A stretch of DNA of 64,000 nt. Source: Mycobacterium deserti (lineage in GTDB: Bacteria; Actinomycetota; Actinomycetes; Mycobacteriales; Mycobacteriaceae). This document shows, piece after piece, positions 8,150 to 16,444 of this stretch. Each line of letters opens with the position of its first letter. Position 1 is the stretch's first letter. The stretch covers positions 1 through 64,000 of the forward strand of contig NZ_JAODWD010000007.1 of NCBI RefSeq assembly GCF_025345615.1. Reading direction: 5' to 3'. The notes beneath the pieces were generated by a model that made no database searches, had not been told where the DNA came from, and saw nothing but the letters and a program-made list of their open reading frames with translations. The position numbers and the translations under genes are program-made.

Positions 8150-8581
8150 CTAGGGTGCTCGCAGGTCGGCGAGCGAGTTGCGAAGACCTCCGTCGCGTCG
8201 GATCTGCACTGCGGCAACGGCGATCATCACCGCTGCGCTGACCATGTGCACGATCGCATCGGTGATGTTGTTGGGGAACGTGAACACGTACGCGACCTGT
8301 TGCGAGAAGAACGCCCAAATGCCTGGCAGCGCACCGGCTATCGCGGCAGCCAGAAGGTAAAGGACCGCCCACGACTTTCGTGTCGCGAAGAAGATGCCTG
8401 GGCCGAACAGCGCGACACCGGCTACGGCGTGCCACCCGTTGTAGTCCATGCCGAGCACTTGCGCTGTCGGAGCGCCGGGCCCTGTCGCGAAACTCGGTTC
8501 GGCGATGAAGCCGATGACAGCCTGGGCAACGTGGAGCACGCAGATGACCAGCAGCCCTTTCTGGGCGAAACTCCATTTCAC
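8150..8581 (-). CDS. DUF4383-family four-helix membrane protein
   Basis: 143 aa with four predicted membrane helices (about 7-27, 52-68, 70-90 and 104-126) and a short cytosolic C terminus. It matches the DUF4383 type of small actinobacterial membrane proteins in spacing and in the HAVAGVALFGPGIFF region. No catalytic motif is present and the role is unknown. A perfect 17-nt palindrome 48 bp upstream suggests repression by a TetR-like protein, but no such regulator is encoded nearby. Confidence 0.75.
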   Translation of the reverse strand: MKWSFAQKGLLVICVLHVAQAVIGFIAEPSFATGPGAPTAQVLGMDYNGWHAVAGVALFGPGIFFATRKSWAVLYLLAAAIAGALPGIWAFFSQQVAYVFTFPNNITDAIVHMVSAAVMIAVAAVQIRRDGGLRNSLADLRAP

Positions 8582-8628
8582 GGCGTACCTCCGACGACAC
8601 TGTGCGGTGGTGAACGAACCCGCCCGAA

Positions 8629-8645
8629 TACTACAACGTGTAGTA
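8629..8645. promoter_or_regulatory. Perfect palindrome, TetR-type operator candidate
   Basis: TACTACA-ACG-TGTAGTA, 48 bp upstream of the DUF4383 gene. Symmetry and length fit a TetR-family operator; the regulator would have to be encoded elsewhere. Confidence 0.5.
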
Positions 8646-8706
8646 GCCGGTTGTCACCAGCTGCCGTCGTCAAATCGCGGCAACACGAGTTCGCGCGCAG
8701 CGCCGA

Positions 8707-9624
8707 TCAGGGCTTGAGGACGTAGCGTCCGCGGACGCCGCCTGCGGCCATGGCACGATGCGCGTCGGCGGCTTGGTCGAGTCCAACCACCGCGTGGACC
8801 CGGGTGGGCAGTCGACCCGACGCCACCTGGTCCAATAGATCGGCCAGTCGAGCGCCGTCCGGGCGTGTCACCACCGCGGCGACGGTGATATTTCGCTCGC
8901 CGGCGGGTTCGGAACCCGGTTGCACACCCACGAAGATTCCGCCGTCGCGGACCAGAGCGAGTCCCTGTTCCTGCAGTGCTGCGCCGTCGGCGACAGCGTC
9001 CCAACCACGTTCGGCGCTTGTGGTGAACTCGGCGCCGAGACCGCGGACGAACTGCTCGTCTTGGATGCGCGCCAACCCGGTGACCTGCCAACCGCGCTCC
9101 TGGGCGAGCGGAATCAAGAATCCGCCGACCACACCCGCTGCCCCGGTGACCAATAGGCGGTTGTGTCCGGGCAGGGGATCGCCCAGGATGTCCAGGATTT
9201 GGGCGGCGGCCAACCCGTTCACGGGCACCGTGGCGGCCGACACCAGGTCAAGTCCGTCCGGCACCACGGCGACGTCGGCGGCCGGGACGACGAGTTGTTC
9301 GGCATAAGTGCCGAAGTCGCGGTCGAAACCGGCGATCAGGCCGGCGACCGGTGTCCCCTGGCGCAGATCCACGCCGGGGCCGGCGACCGCGACAGTGCCC
9401 GCGAAATCCCATCCCAGACCGGTCCATTGGGGTTGGTTCACGAGGCCTCTGGCGTGAAAAACGCCATCGGCCACCGCGAGATCGACGGGATTGACGGGGG
9501 CGGCGGAAACGTTGACCAATACCTGGCCGGGGCCGGGTGCGACGACGGGGACGTCGACGATCTCGATCGAGTCGGGCCCACCCGGGGTGCGTACGACCGC
9601 GGCGCGGAATGTGTTGGTGCTCAT
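8707..9624 (-). CDS. NADP-dependent oxidoreductase (zinc-independent MDR / quinone reductase type)
   Basis: 305 aa. A medium-chain dehydrogenase/reductase: GroES-like N-terminal domain (PGGPDSIEIVDVP, VNPVDLAVADG) and a Rossmann domain with the nucleotide motif LVTGAAGVVGGFL at about residues 157-169. The structural and catalytic zinc cysteines are absent, which places it with quinone oxidoreductase-like enzymes that reduce quinones or activated alkenes with NADPH. It is divergent from an HxlR regulator, and the gap holds a long imperfect palindrome. This is the usual layout for HxlR/QorR-type redox- or electrophile-sensing control of a quinone reductase. Confidence 0.9.
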   Translation of the reverse strand: MSTNTFRAAVVRTPGGPDSIEIVDVPVVAPGPGQVLVNVSAAPVNPVDLAVADGVFHARGLVNQPQWTGLGWDFAGTVAVAGPGVDLRQGTPVAGLIAGFDRDFGTYAEQLVVPAADVAVVPDGLDLVSAATVPVNGLAAAQILDILGDPLPGHNRLLVTGAAGVVGGFLIPLAQERGWQVTGLARIQDEQFVRGLGAEFTTSAERGWDAVADGAALQEQGLALVRDGGIFVGVQPGSEPAGERNITVAAVVTRPDGARLADLLDQVASGRLPTRVHAVVGLDQAADAHRAMAAGGVRGRYVLKP

Positions 9625-9670
9625 GAGTATCTCCTCAACTTGGCGTTCACCGCTTGCAACGTCACTATCG

Positions 9671-9704
9671 GAAAGTTACCTTCCACGAGGAAGTACGCAC
9701 TTTC
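9671..9704. promoter_or_regulatory. Long imperfect palindrome, candidate HxlR operator
   Basis: Left arm GAAAGTTACCTTCC and right arm GGAAGTACGCACTTTC are inverted copies, with 2 extra bases in the right arm, around ACGA. It sits midway between the divergent oxidoreductase and HxlR genes. Confidence 0.6.
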
Positions 9705-9742
9705 AGGTGCGTAGGGCACCTGGCGGTAGGACGGAGTTGCGT

Positions 9743-10180
9743 ATGCCGACAAAGACGCCAGCCCAGAAGCGGGCAGCGGCAAAGACGGAATACGACGCGT
9801 TTCTGTCGAACTGTCCGAGCCGGAAACTACTCGAACGCATTTCGGACAAATGGGTGGCGCTGATCCTGGCCGCGCTCGGCAGCGACGGACCCAACCCGGG
9901 GTCCGACCGCGTCGGTGAACCGCGGAGCATGCGGTATTCCGAACTGTCTCAGCGGTTGGCCGGGGTCAGCCAGAAGATGCTTACACAGACCCTGCGCTCG
10001 CTCGAACGCGACGGTCTGGTCACCCGAACCGTGGCCCCAACGGTTCCGGTGACGGTGACGTACGAGCTGACCGAATTAGGATTGTCGCTCGACCGCGCTA
10101 TGCGTGGCATCAAGAGGTGGGCCGAAGCGCACATGGACGAGGTGCTGCTGCATCGCGAGGCCTACGACAGCCGCAGCTGA
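9743..10180 (+). CDS. HxlR-family transcriptional regulator
   Basis: 145 aa from ATG. The winged-helix HxlR domain covers about residues 20-125: a Cys-containing N terminus (SNCPSRKLLERISDKW), then RYSELSQRLAGVSQKMLTQT as recognition region and LERDGLVTRTV as the wing. Members with a single conserved N-terminal cysteine (here in NCPSR) often sense quinones or electrophiles through thiol modification. The divergent quinone-reductase-like gene is the probable target. The open frame extends further upstream, but that part overlaps the neighbouring promoter and lacks homology. Confidence 0.92.
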   Translation: MPTKTPAQKRAAAKTEYDAFLSNCPSRKLLERISDKWVALILAALGSDGPNPGSDRVGEPRSMRYSELSQRLAGVSQKMLTQTLRSLERDGLVTRTVAPTVPVTVTYELTELGLSLDRAMRGIKRWAEAHMDEVLLHREAYDSRS

Positions 10181-10214
10181 ACCATCGCTTACGGCAAAGA
10201 CGTTCGCGCCAGAC

Positions 10215-10511
10215 CTAACACAGATGCACCACCGCGGCGTTGACGATGTCGTAGGCCGCCGGTACGGACACCTGCAGGTCCTTTGACGTCATGATCACCG
10301 CGTCCGAAGCGGGCACGCCGCCGCGCGTGACGTCACAGATTTTGTTGCCTTGAGCAAGTGACTGTTCTGCGTTCAGGAAGACGAATCGAGACAGCACCAC
10401 ACGCAGGTAGTCGCCCTCATCGGCTGCGGCCGACGCCGCGAATGGCACTGTCGCAGCAAAGACTACGACAGTTGTGGCAAGTGGCAGAGCGAACCCCCGA
10501 CTGGAACGCAT
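10215..10511 (-). CDS. DUF732-family secreted protein
   Basis: 98 aa. A signal peptide (residues 1 to about 30, ending SAAADEGDY) is followed by the small DUF732 domain with its two cysteines (NKICDV and the C-terminal VVHLC), expected to form a disulfide outside the membrane. DUF732 proteins are small exported proteins found almost only in mycobacteria and relatives and have no known biochemical function. It is a monocistronic gene between the HxlR regulator and the crotonase gene. Confidence 0.85.
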   Translation of the reverse strand: MRSSRGFALPLATTVVVFAATVPFAASAAADEGDYLRVVLSRFVFLNAEQSLAQGNKICDVTRGGVPASDAVIMTSKDLQVSVPAAYDIVNAAVVHLC

Positions 10512-10578
10512 GATTGTGTCGACCTCTCATAAGTAAGTGACGCTTCCAAAAGTGCTGTCGAGTTTACTAGGTTATCTA

Positions 10579-10600
10579 AATTGTGACGGGGCACACAATT
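10579..10600. promoter_or_regulatory. Inverted repeat upstream of the crotonase gene
   Basis: AATTGTG-N8-CACAATT, perfect 7-bp arms, 31 nt before the crotonase ATG in an otherwise AT-richer gap. Possible operator; binding factor unknown. Confidence 0.35.
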
Positions 10601-10631
10601 GCCGCTGATATCCGGTCACTACAGTGCAGCC

Positions 10632-11405
10632 ATGAGTCTCGTGACCTACGAATTGCACGACCACGTCGCCACGATCACCCTCAACCGCCCCGAGGCTCGC
10701 AACGCCATCAATGGCGCACTGCGTCAGGAGCTGAATGCGGCGTGGACCCGATTTCGCGACGAGGAAGACGCGTGGGTCGCCATCCTGACGGCCGCTGGCG
10801 AGGTGTTCTGTGCGGGCGGCGACCTGAAGGACGGTGAGGGATCGGTCGGTACCTTCGCGGGCACCTTTTGGGAGAAACCGACGATCAACTCCTTCGAAAG
10901 CGGCATGGAGTTGTTCAAGCCGACCATCGCCGCCGTGCATGGGCCGTGCATCGGATACGGCCTGACCGGAGTCCTGTTCTGCGATTTCGTGATTGCGAGT
11001 ACGGCGGCAACGTTCTCATTCCCGGAAGTGACGATCGGGGTGCCCACCGTCGTCGGGGCCATTCGGCTTCCCCCGCGGGTCGGGTGGGCCAACGCGATGG
11101 AATTGCTGCTCACCGGGAAGCCGATGAGCGCTCAACGCGCCAAGGATATCGGTCTGGTGTGGCGTCTGGTTGAACCCGAGGAATTGCAGGCCGAGGCCAG
11201 GTCGTGGGCTCGCACTCTCACCGAGGCCGCTCCGCTGGCTGTGCGGGCGACCAAAGAGGTGGCGTGGCGGACGGCGGACATGGGGTGGATCGAGTCGGTC
11301 CGCTTCGGTGAGACCATGCGCAAGGTGGCAGGTGCGACCGAGGATGTGGCCGAGGGTCTCACCGCGTGGCGCGAGAAGCGCAAGCCTGAGTGGAAGGGTC
11401 GCTGA
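10632..11405 (+). CDS. Crotonase / enoyl-CoA hydratase-isomerase family protein
   Basis: 257 aa from ATG. It has the crotonase fold with oxyanion-hole segments CAGGDLKDGEG (residues 60-70) and GPCIGYGLTGVLF (about 104-116). Of the two catalytic glutamates of true hydratases, the position of Glu144 is Thr112 (GYGLT) while the Glu164 equivalent is kept (Glu132 in FPEVTIG). One remaining glutamate is more typical of enoyl-CoA isomerases or other crotonases than of hydratases, so the exact reaction on acyl-CoA is open. It ends directly against the convergent acyl-CoA dehydrogenase-like gene with no spacer. Confidence 0.88.
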   Translation: MSLVTYELHDHVATITLNRPEARNAINGALRQELNAAWTRFRDEEDAWVAILTAAGEVFCAGGDLKDGEGSVGTFAGTFWEKPTINSFESGMELFKPTIAAVHGPCIGYGLTGVLFCDFVIASTAATFSFPEVTIGVPTVVGAIRLPPRVGWANAMELLLTGKPMSAQRAKDIGLVWRLVEPEELQAEARSWARTLTEAAPLAVRATKEVAWRTADMGWIESVRFGETMRKVAGATEDVAEGLTAWREKRKPEWKGR

Positions 11406-12596
11406 CTACAGCCCGAACTGATCTTCGATCAGGCCGAGCCAGATCTGAGCGGCATCGATGGCGACTTTTTCGCTGATGAATGCGTGCTGGGTGCCGGTGT
11501 AGATGTCGCGGAAAGCGCGTTCGAACCGAGTGCCTTCGCGGATTGCCGTCGTGCCCGCCGCGAGATGGGCCCATTCCGCGCACTGACGCGCGACATCGGT
11601 GGCGTAGACCGCCGCGACCCGCATGTCCGCCCGCAGTGTCGGGGTCAGGTCCTCGCCCGCGGCGACTGCCGCTTCAGCGGTCGTGAAGGCGTCAAGCACC
11701 AGAAGCCGCGCCGCGCGCCAGGCCGCGACGTGGTGAGCGAGCCCCTTCTGGAAAGTCGGGCGACTGGCCAAGGACGCCATGTCGCTCATCCGGTACTTCG
11801 TCGCGGCCAACTCCTGCACGTCGTCGAGCATGCTCTTGGCGACACCCAGCGCCCACGACGCGTGGCCGGCGGCCGTGACCGGCATCATGCCCATGCGGGT
11901 GGCCGGCGACGATCCCCGCAGCGGGGCTCGGGTGAACAGCGGGAAGGTTCGGTCGACCGGCACGAAGACGTCCTCGACGCTGTAATCGTATGAACCGGTT
12001 CCCTTGAGGCCTTGTACATGCCAGCCGTCGTTGAAGGTGACTTCACCGCGGGGCAGGACAGCAACCTGCATGTCCGGTACACCCTCGCTGATCCAACGCA
12101 TTTCGCCGTCGTCCATCGGCAGGAAGCCCGCGGCGACGTACTGTGCGTGGCCGATGCCCGACCCGAAGCTCCACGAACCGCTCAAACGGAAGCCGCCCTG
12201 CACAGCGGTTCCCTGACCGTTCGGGAAGAACTGGCCGCCCATCGTGACGCGGTTGTCGTGAGCGGTGAACACCTCGGCGAACCCGCCGTCGGGCAGGTAT
12301 GCCGCTGCCGCGAACGACGACGGAAGATTCGCGATGCCGATCCATCCGAATGAGCCATCCTGCCAAGCCATCTCGATCCACGTCTCGATCATCTCGGAGA
12401 GGGATGGCTCGAGGCCCCCTGCCTCAACGGGATTCAACAACTGCATCAGTCCCGTCGCCCACATCTTTTCGACGACGGCCGGGGTCAGGGTGCGCAGCCG
12501 CTCACACTCCCCCGATTCCGCGCGTACGAGATCGCGCATTCCTCGCGCTATTCCGGCAATCGGGCCGGCGGCCAGAGATGTCATCGGCGGTCCCAT
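11406..12596 (-). CDS. Acyl-CoA dehydrogenase-fold flavoprotein, HsaA-like oxidase/monooxygenase type
   Basis: 396 aa. Acyl-CoA dehydrogenase fold throughout: N-terminal helical domain, central beta domain with GGFRLSGSWSFGSGIGHA and LKGTGSYDYSVEDVFVP, and a C-terminal helical domain. The pattern (GSWSFGSG, GTGSYD) resembles group D flavin-dependent monooxygenases and HsaA-type oxygenases more than fatty-acid dehydrogenases, and no clear catalytic Glu in acyl-CoA dehydrogenase position was recognised. It would then depend on a flavin reductase made elsewhere. An alternative start is the ATG four codons inward. The neighbours give no substrate clue. Confidence 0.82.
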   Translation of the reverse strand: MGPPMTSLAAGPIAGIARGMRDLVRAESGECERLRTLTPAVVEKMWATGLMQLLNPVEAGGLEPSLSEMIETWIEMAWQDGSFGWIGIANLPSSFAAAAYLPDGGFAEVFTAHDNRVTMGGQFFPNGQGTAVQGGFRLSGSWSFGSGIGHAQYVAAGFLPMDDGEMRWISEGVPDMQVAVLPRGEVTFNDGWHVQGLKGTGSYDYSVEDVFVPVDRTFPLFTRAPLRGSSPATRMGMMPVTAAGHASWALGVAKSMLDDVQELAATKYRMSDMASLASRPTFQKGLAHHVAAWRAARLLVLDAFTTAEAAVAAGEDLTPTLRADMRVAAVYATDVARQCAEWAHLAAGTTAIREGTRFERAFRDIYTGTQHAFISEKVAIDAAQIWLGLIEDQFGL

Positions 12597-12671
12597 CGGT
12601 TGTCGAGCGTGGAGTCAACCGACCGTACCTGTGGCGGGCCCCGCGTTCGCCCGACTCGTAGACTTCCCGAC

Positions 12672-13130
12672 GTGTTGGTCACCGCGATTCACGTCGCACC
12701 CGGCCGACGATTGCCCGTCCGCTCGCTCGACGCGGTCGTCGCCGAAGCGGGGAAAGGTCTCGAAGGGGACCGCTATCACGGCAGCAGGAACCGACAGGTG
12801 ACGATCCAGTCCCAGGAATTGCTCGACCTGGCCGCCGACGAGCTCGGCTACCGATTCGATGCGGGCGCGACACGTCGCAACCTGACCGTGGACGCCGGTG
12901 AGATCCCCACACGCCCGGGCACCCGGATTCTCATCGGTGAAGTCGAACTCGAAGTGGTGCGGGTGGTGGCTCCCTGCCGGCTGCTCGACGACAGCGTCGG
13001 CCGGGGCGCGGCGGAGGCGCTACGTCGCCGGGGCGGGTCGGCGTGCCGGGTGCTGACCTCGGGAACCATCCGGCTCGGCGACGTCGTCAGCCTGCCCGAG
13101 ACGGAAAAGCGCGCGGAGACATCAGGATGA
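12672..13130 (+). CDS. MOSC-domain protein
   Basis: 152 aa from GTG. A MOSC domain as found in molybdenum-cofactor sulfurase C termini and YiiM-type proteins: an early GLEGDRYHG motif and the conserved cysteine in VVAPCRLLDD, which carries sulfur in characterised members. Such stand-alone MOSC proteins are thought to transfer sulfur or reduce N-hydroxylated compounds with a molybdenum cofactor; which applies here is unknown. Its last 44 bp overlap the end of the convergent MFS gene. A longer frame upstream exists without homology. Confidence 0.88.
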   Translation: MLVTAIHVAPGRRLPVRSLDAVVAEAGKGLEGDRYHGSRNRQVTIQSQELLDLAADELGYRFDAGATRRNLTVDAGEIPTRPGTRILIGEVELEVVRVVAPCRLLDDSVGRGAAEALRRRGGSACRVLTSGTIRLGDVVSLPETEKRAETSG

Positions 13131-14268
13131 CCAGCAGGCCGAGGCCGATCAGTGCCACGCTGACCCAGGGCAACACCCATATGCCCGCCGAGTCCAGCAG
13201 ACCGGCCCCGATCGCGGCGCCTCCCGCGATCCCGACGTTCGCGGTGGCATTCACCCAGGCGCCCGCCAGCTCCGGTGTCACCGCGTGGGTGCGCACCGCG
13301 TGTGTCTGATAGATCGACGGCACCGCGCCGAACGCTCCGTTCCACGCGATCGCCGCGACCACGACCGCGACGCCTGCCGGCCACGTGCCGCCCAGCGCCA
13401 CGATCGCGCCGATGAACACCGCGAAGATGACGACCACGGTGCGCCGCGGGTTCCGGTCCAGGTTGCGGCCGGCATACCACAGCGAGATCAGCCCGCACGC
13501 ACCGCAGACGAGCAGGATGGGCCCGACCATCGCCGGTGCGATGCCACTTCCGAGCAGCACCAGCGTGATGAACGTGTACAGCGTGAAGTGGCCGAGGAAG
13601 GTCAACGTGTTCGACGCCGCCACCGCCGCCAGCGCACCACGGCCCACCGAGTCGCCGGTATGCCCCGGGGGGCCGTTCTCCACTCCCGGCAGCAGCAGGC
13701 AGACCAGGACGAACGTCAGCGCTGCGACGCCGGCGAGCACGGCGAACGCCGCGCGCCACCCGATCGCCGTGCCCAGCGACGTGGACAGCGGGACGCCGAG
13801 AACAAGGCCCGCCGACGCGCCACCGGAGACCAGTGACAGCGCGCGGCCGAGGTGTGCGCGGGACACCAGGCGAGGCGTGTAGCCGATCAGCAGGGAGAAG
13901 AACAGGGCGTGGGTCAGCCCGCCGAGCGTGCGTCCGACCGCGACGACGGCGAACACCGGCGCGGCGGCCACCATCGCGTTGCTCACCACATACCCGGCCA
14001 GTGTCGCCAGGAGCAGCGGCTTGCGCGCGAATCGGGCCGTGAGAAGAGTCAATGGCACCGCGAGCGCTGCGACCATCACGGCATACAGGCTGACCAGGAG
14101 GCCGATGACCGACTCCGGAACGGCGAAGGCGGCCCCGATGTCCGGCAGCAGCCCGACCGGCAGCATTTCGGTGGTGACCGCGACGAAAGCCGCCGCGGCG
14201 AGCGAGAGCAGTGCGGGGGCGGCGGCACCTAGCCCCTCCGGCGAGGTCCGTTCGATAGTGGTAGCCAC
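13087..14268 (-). CDS. MFS transporter, drug/sugar efflux type (DHA1-like, 12 TM)
   Basis: 393 aa, about 12 hydrophobic membrane segments, with the MFS loop 2-3 region LTARFARKPLLLATLAGYVVSNA and a C-motif-like region GASAGLVLGVPLSTSLG in helix 5, which marks antiporters. The closest recognised group is the arabinose-efflux/chloramphenicol-resistance type of the inner membrane. The gene is divergent from a ROK-family repressor with a near-perfect inverted repeat between them, so expression is probably de-repressed by a sugar-like ligand or exported compound. The 3' end overlaps the MOSC gene by 44 bp. Confidence 0.93.
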   Translation of the reverse strand: MATTIERTSPEGLGAAAPALLSLAAAAFVAVTTEMLPVGLLPDIGAAFAVPESVIGLLVSLYAVMVAALAVPLTLLTARFARKPLLLATLAGYVVSNAMVAAAPVFAVVAVGRTLGGLTHALFFSLLIGYTPRLVSRAHLGRALSLVSGGASAGLVLGVPLSTSLGTAIGWRAAFAVLAGVAALTFVLVCLLLPGVENGPPGHTGDSVGRGALAAVAASNTLTFLGHFTLYTFITLVLLGSGIAPAMVGPILLVCGACGLISLWYAGRNLDRNPRRTVVVIFAVFIGAIVALGGTWPAGVAVVVAAIAWNGAFGAVPSIYQTHAVRTHAVTPELAGAWVNATANVGIAGGAAIGAGLLDSAGIWVLPWVSVALIGLGLLVILMSPRAFPSRAG

Positions 14269-14275
14269 CCGGCCG

Positions 14276-14300
14276 AATATACTCGACCCCCGAGTTTATT
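14276..14300. promoter_or_regulatory. Inverted repeat, candidate ROK-repressor operator
   Basis: AATATACTCG-N5-CGAGTTTATT; arms match in 9 of 10 positions. It is in the 52-bp gap between the divergent MFS and ROK genes, 8 nt from the MFS start. Confidence 0.6.
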
Positions 14301-14320
14301 CAATGCGATACTGAGCCGCG

Positions 14321-15511
14321 ATGTCACTCGAGTCCCAGCAGTCCGCGCAGATCCGCTGGTACGGGGCCGCCCGATTGCTGTCGGTCATGCGGTCTGATCC
14401 GGGCATCACCCGGGCCGCTGCCGCCGAGCGCCTCGGCATCGGCAGCGGAGGGGCCGCCGAACTGGTGGCGCGGATGCGCCGGGCCCGACTGCTCGACGAG
14501 AGCCCGGCCCCGGCCCGTGGCCGCGGTCGGCCGACGACAGTGTTGAGTCCGCACGCGCAGGGGCCGCTGGTCATCGCGGCCGACATGCGGGCACGCGACT
14601 GGCGCGTTGCCGTAGCGGGAATCGACGGCACGCCGGCCGTGGCCGCGATCGGCGAACACGCGGGCGAAGAACTGGGCCGCGTGCTGTCGACGCTGGCTAG
14701 CGCTGTCGGCAACGTGTATCGGAAGGATCCGGCCCGTGTCGGTGCCGTTGCGGTGTCGGTCGCAGGCACGATCAGCGGTACGACGCTGGGGCAGTTCACC
14801 TCTCGCGGGTGGAACGACGTCGATCTGTCGCCGTTGATCGCCGAGATCCCCCGGCGCGCAGGTGTACCACTGCTGCTGGGCAACGACGCGACCCTGGCCG
14901 GACTGGCCGAGGCGCGCACCGGCGCGGCCCGGGGAGCCGCCACCGCGCTGCACCTGATCGTGGCCGTCGGCGTCGGCGGGGCGCTGGTGGTCAACGGCGA
15001 GCCGCTCACCGGCGCGCAGGGGGCGGCGGGCGAATACGGGCACATCCCGTTCGCCGACCCCGGTCTCGTCTGCCCCTGCGGTGCGCGTGGCTGCTGGGAT
15101 CTTGCGGTCGACGGCCGCGCCCTGGCACGGCACCGAGGGGATCCGCCGCCCGAGGACCCCGTCGGCTACGCCCACGCGCTGCTCGACTTACCGGACCGCG
15201 ACACCGGCACCCGCCGCGCCTTCGAAATCGTGGCGACGGCCCTTGGAGCAGGTGTCGGCGGACTGGCCAATCTGCACGACCCTGACGTCGTGACGCTCGG
15301 CGGACTGGCGGCTCGGCTGCGCGCGGCCGCTCCCGAGTCGTTCGAAACCGCGTATCGCGACGGTCTGATGGCTTTCCGCAAACTGGCGCCGCCACCGGTG
15401 TACGACGGCGTCCACGGTGAGGACGGGCCGCTGCACGGCGCCGTGGCGATGGCCCTGGATCACATCACCACCGCGACCGCGCTGGCCAGGTGGGCCGACC
15501 GCGAGGTGTGA
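14321..15511 (+). CDS. ROK-family transcriptional repressor
   Basis: 396 aa. An N-terminal winged helix (about residues 10-60, ITRAAAAERLGIGSGGAAELV) is followed by an actin-like ROK domain. The ROK zinc motif is present as CPCGARGCWD (about residues 248-257), but the usual E-H-G/GE ligand region reads GAAGEYGHIPF, which still provides the His. ROK repressors of this kind bind sugars or sugar phosphates and release DNA. The MFS gene transcribed away from it shares a short operator-bearing gap and is the likely target. A kinase function is less likely because of the DNA-binding domain. Confidence 0.93.
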   Translation: MSLESQQSAQIRWYGAARLLSVMRSDPGITRAAAAERLGIGSGGAAELVARMRRARLLDESPAPARGRGRPTTVLSPHAQGPLVIAADMRARDWRVAVAGIDGTPAVAAIGEHAGEELGRVLSTLASAVGNVYRKDPARVGAVAVSVAGTISGTTLGQFTSRGWNDVDLSPLIAEIPRRAGVPLLLGNDATLAGLAEARTGAARGAATALHLIVAVGVGGALVVNGEPLTGAQGAAGEYGHIPFADPGLVCPCGARGCWDLAVDGRALARHRGDPPPEDPVGYAHALLDLPDRDTGTRRAFEIVATALGAGVGGLANLHDPDVVTLGGLAARLRAAAPESFETAYRDGLMAFRKLAPPPVYDGVHGEDGPLHGAVAMALDHITTATALARWADREV

Positions 15512-15530
15512 AGTTGCGTCGCGGGGGTAT
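15505..15530 (+). promoter_or_regulatory. Candidate SigF promoter of the DUF6480 gene
   Basis: GGTGT-N15-GGGTAT: perfect -10 and one mismatch in the -35 of the mycobacterial SigF consensus, ending 11 nt before the ATG and overlapping the end of the ROK gene. Confidence 0.5.
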
Positions 15531-15541
15531 GCGCTTGCCTG

Positions 15542-15787
15542 ATGACCGCGATACCGCCGGATCCCGATCCCTCGCAAGTCCCCGATCTAGAACCGGGTGG
15601 CGGCGTCGCGCCGGGGTCGACTCCCCCGGACTCGGCTCAGACGTCCGGTATTTCAGATCCCGAGCCGAGGCCGCGGCGCCGGCTCACGCCGGCGACGATC
15701 GCCGGAGTGATCGCCGTCATTCTTTTCGCGCTGTTGTTCGTGACGACGGCTGTCGTGCTGGTGCTCAACGTCCTCGACGGGTCCTAG
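15542..15787 (+). CDS. DUF6480-type small membrane protein
   Basis: 81 aa. The N-terminal half is Pro/Asp-rich and disordered (PDPDPSQVPDLEPGGGV is the recognisable family signature); a single membrane helix occupies about residues 54-78, preceded by Arg residues, so the N terminus should face the cytosol. Function is unknown. It follows the ROK gene by 30 nt but has its own SigF-like promoter, suggesting stress-induced expression as is common for such small actinobacterial membrane proteins. Confidence 0.75.
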   Translation: MTAIPPDPDPSQVPDLEPGGGVAPGSTPPDSAQTSGISDPEPRPRRRLTPATIAGVIAVILFALLFVTTAVVLVLNVLDGS

Positions 15788-15790
15788 TGA

Positions 15791-16336
15791 TCACCGGGCA
15801 ATGTAGCGACCCAGGTACGGCGCCATGTTGTTGGTGCGCACCGGCGAGACCTTGACCGCCGGGTCGGTGGCCTCCAGCATCTGACCGTTGCCGAGGAACA
15901 TCGCGACACTTTGGCCACCGTCGGGTCCGAAGAAGATCAGGTCGCCCGGAAGTGCCTGTGAGGGAGCGACTTTCTGGCTCAGCCGATACTGCTCTCCGGA
16001 GGAACGTGGCAGCTTCAGGCCGGCGCCGGCGAACGCGTACACCATGAGACCGGACGCATCGAAGCCTACGACGCTGGCGGTGGGGCTCAGGCCGACCACG
16101 CGCCCCTCGGTGTCCAGGCCGATCGCGTTGTCCACCGGGCCGCTGCCGCGGGTCGGTCCCGACGCGTCGCCACCGCCGAACGAATAGGGAACGCCGCGTT
16201 GGGATAACGCCCGCGCGATCACCAGGTCGATCGCTTGCTGATTTCCGGTGGGCCGCGGGTACGGCTGTGCAACGGCAATGCCCGCCGTCCCCATCAGCAT
16301 GGCCAACCCGAGCACGAAGGCACAGATGCGTCTCAT
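15791..16336 (-). CDS. ripD: RipD-like NlpC/P60 protein with inactive catalytic site
   Basis: 181 aa; start ATG (MRRICAF) chosen because it begins a typical signal peptide (to about residue 23, AVAQ). The mature part is an NlpC/P60 fold, but the catalytic Cys is Ala94 (in GFDASGL) and the catalytic His is Ser143 (in GQSVAMFLGNG). Exactly these two replacements define RipD of M. tuberculosis, which binds peptidoglycan without cutting it. It should therefore act as an exported cell-wall-binding protein. Longer starts upstream would spoil the signal peptide. Monocistronic, convergent with the DUF6480 gene with 3 nt between stops. Confidence 0.9.
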   Translation of the reverse strand: MRRICAFVLGLAMLMGTAGIAVAQPYPRPTGNQQAIDLVIARALSQRGVPYSFGGGDASGPTRGSGPVDNAIGLDTEGRVVGLSPTASVVGFDASGLMVYAFAGAGLKLPRSSGEQYRLSQKVAPSQALPGDLIFFGPDGGQSVAMFLGNGQMLEATDPAVKVSPVRTNNMAPYLGRYIAR

Positions 16337-16444
16337 GATCCACTTTGTACGCCCGGATATGACGCGAAAGCCAATTAACCACCGGCACAACGCGAATGAG
16401 ATGCCATACCGTGACCGAACAGTGACTAGACGCCTGTCAGCGGG

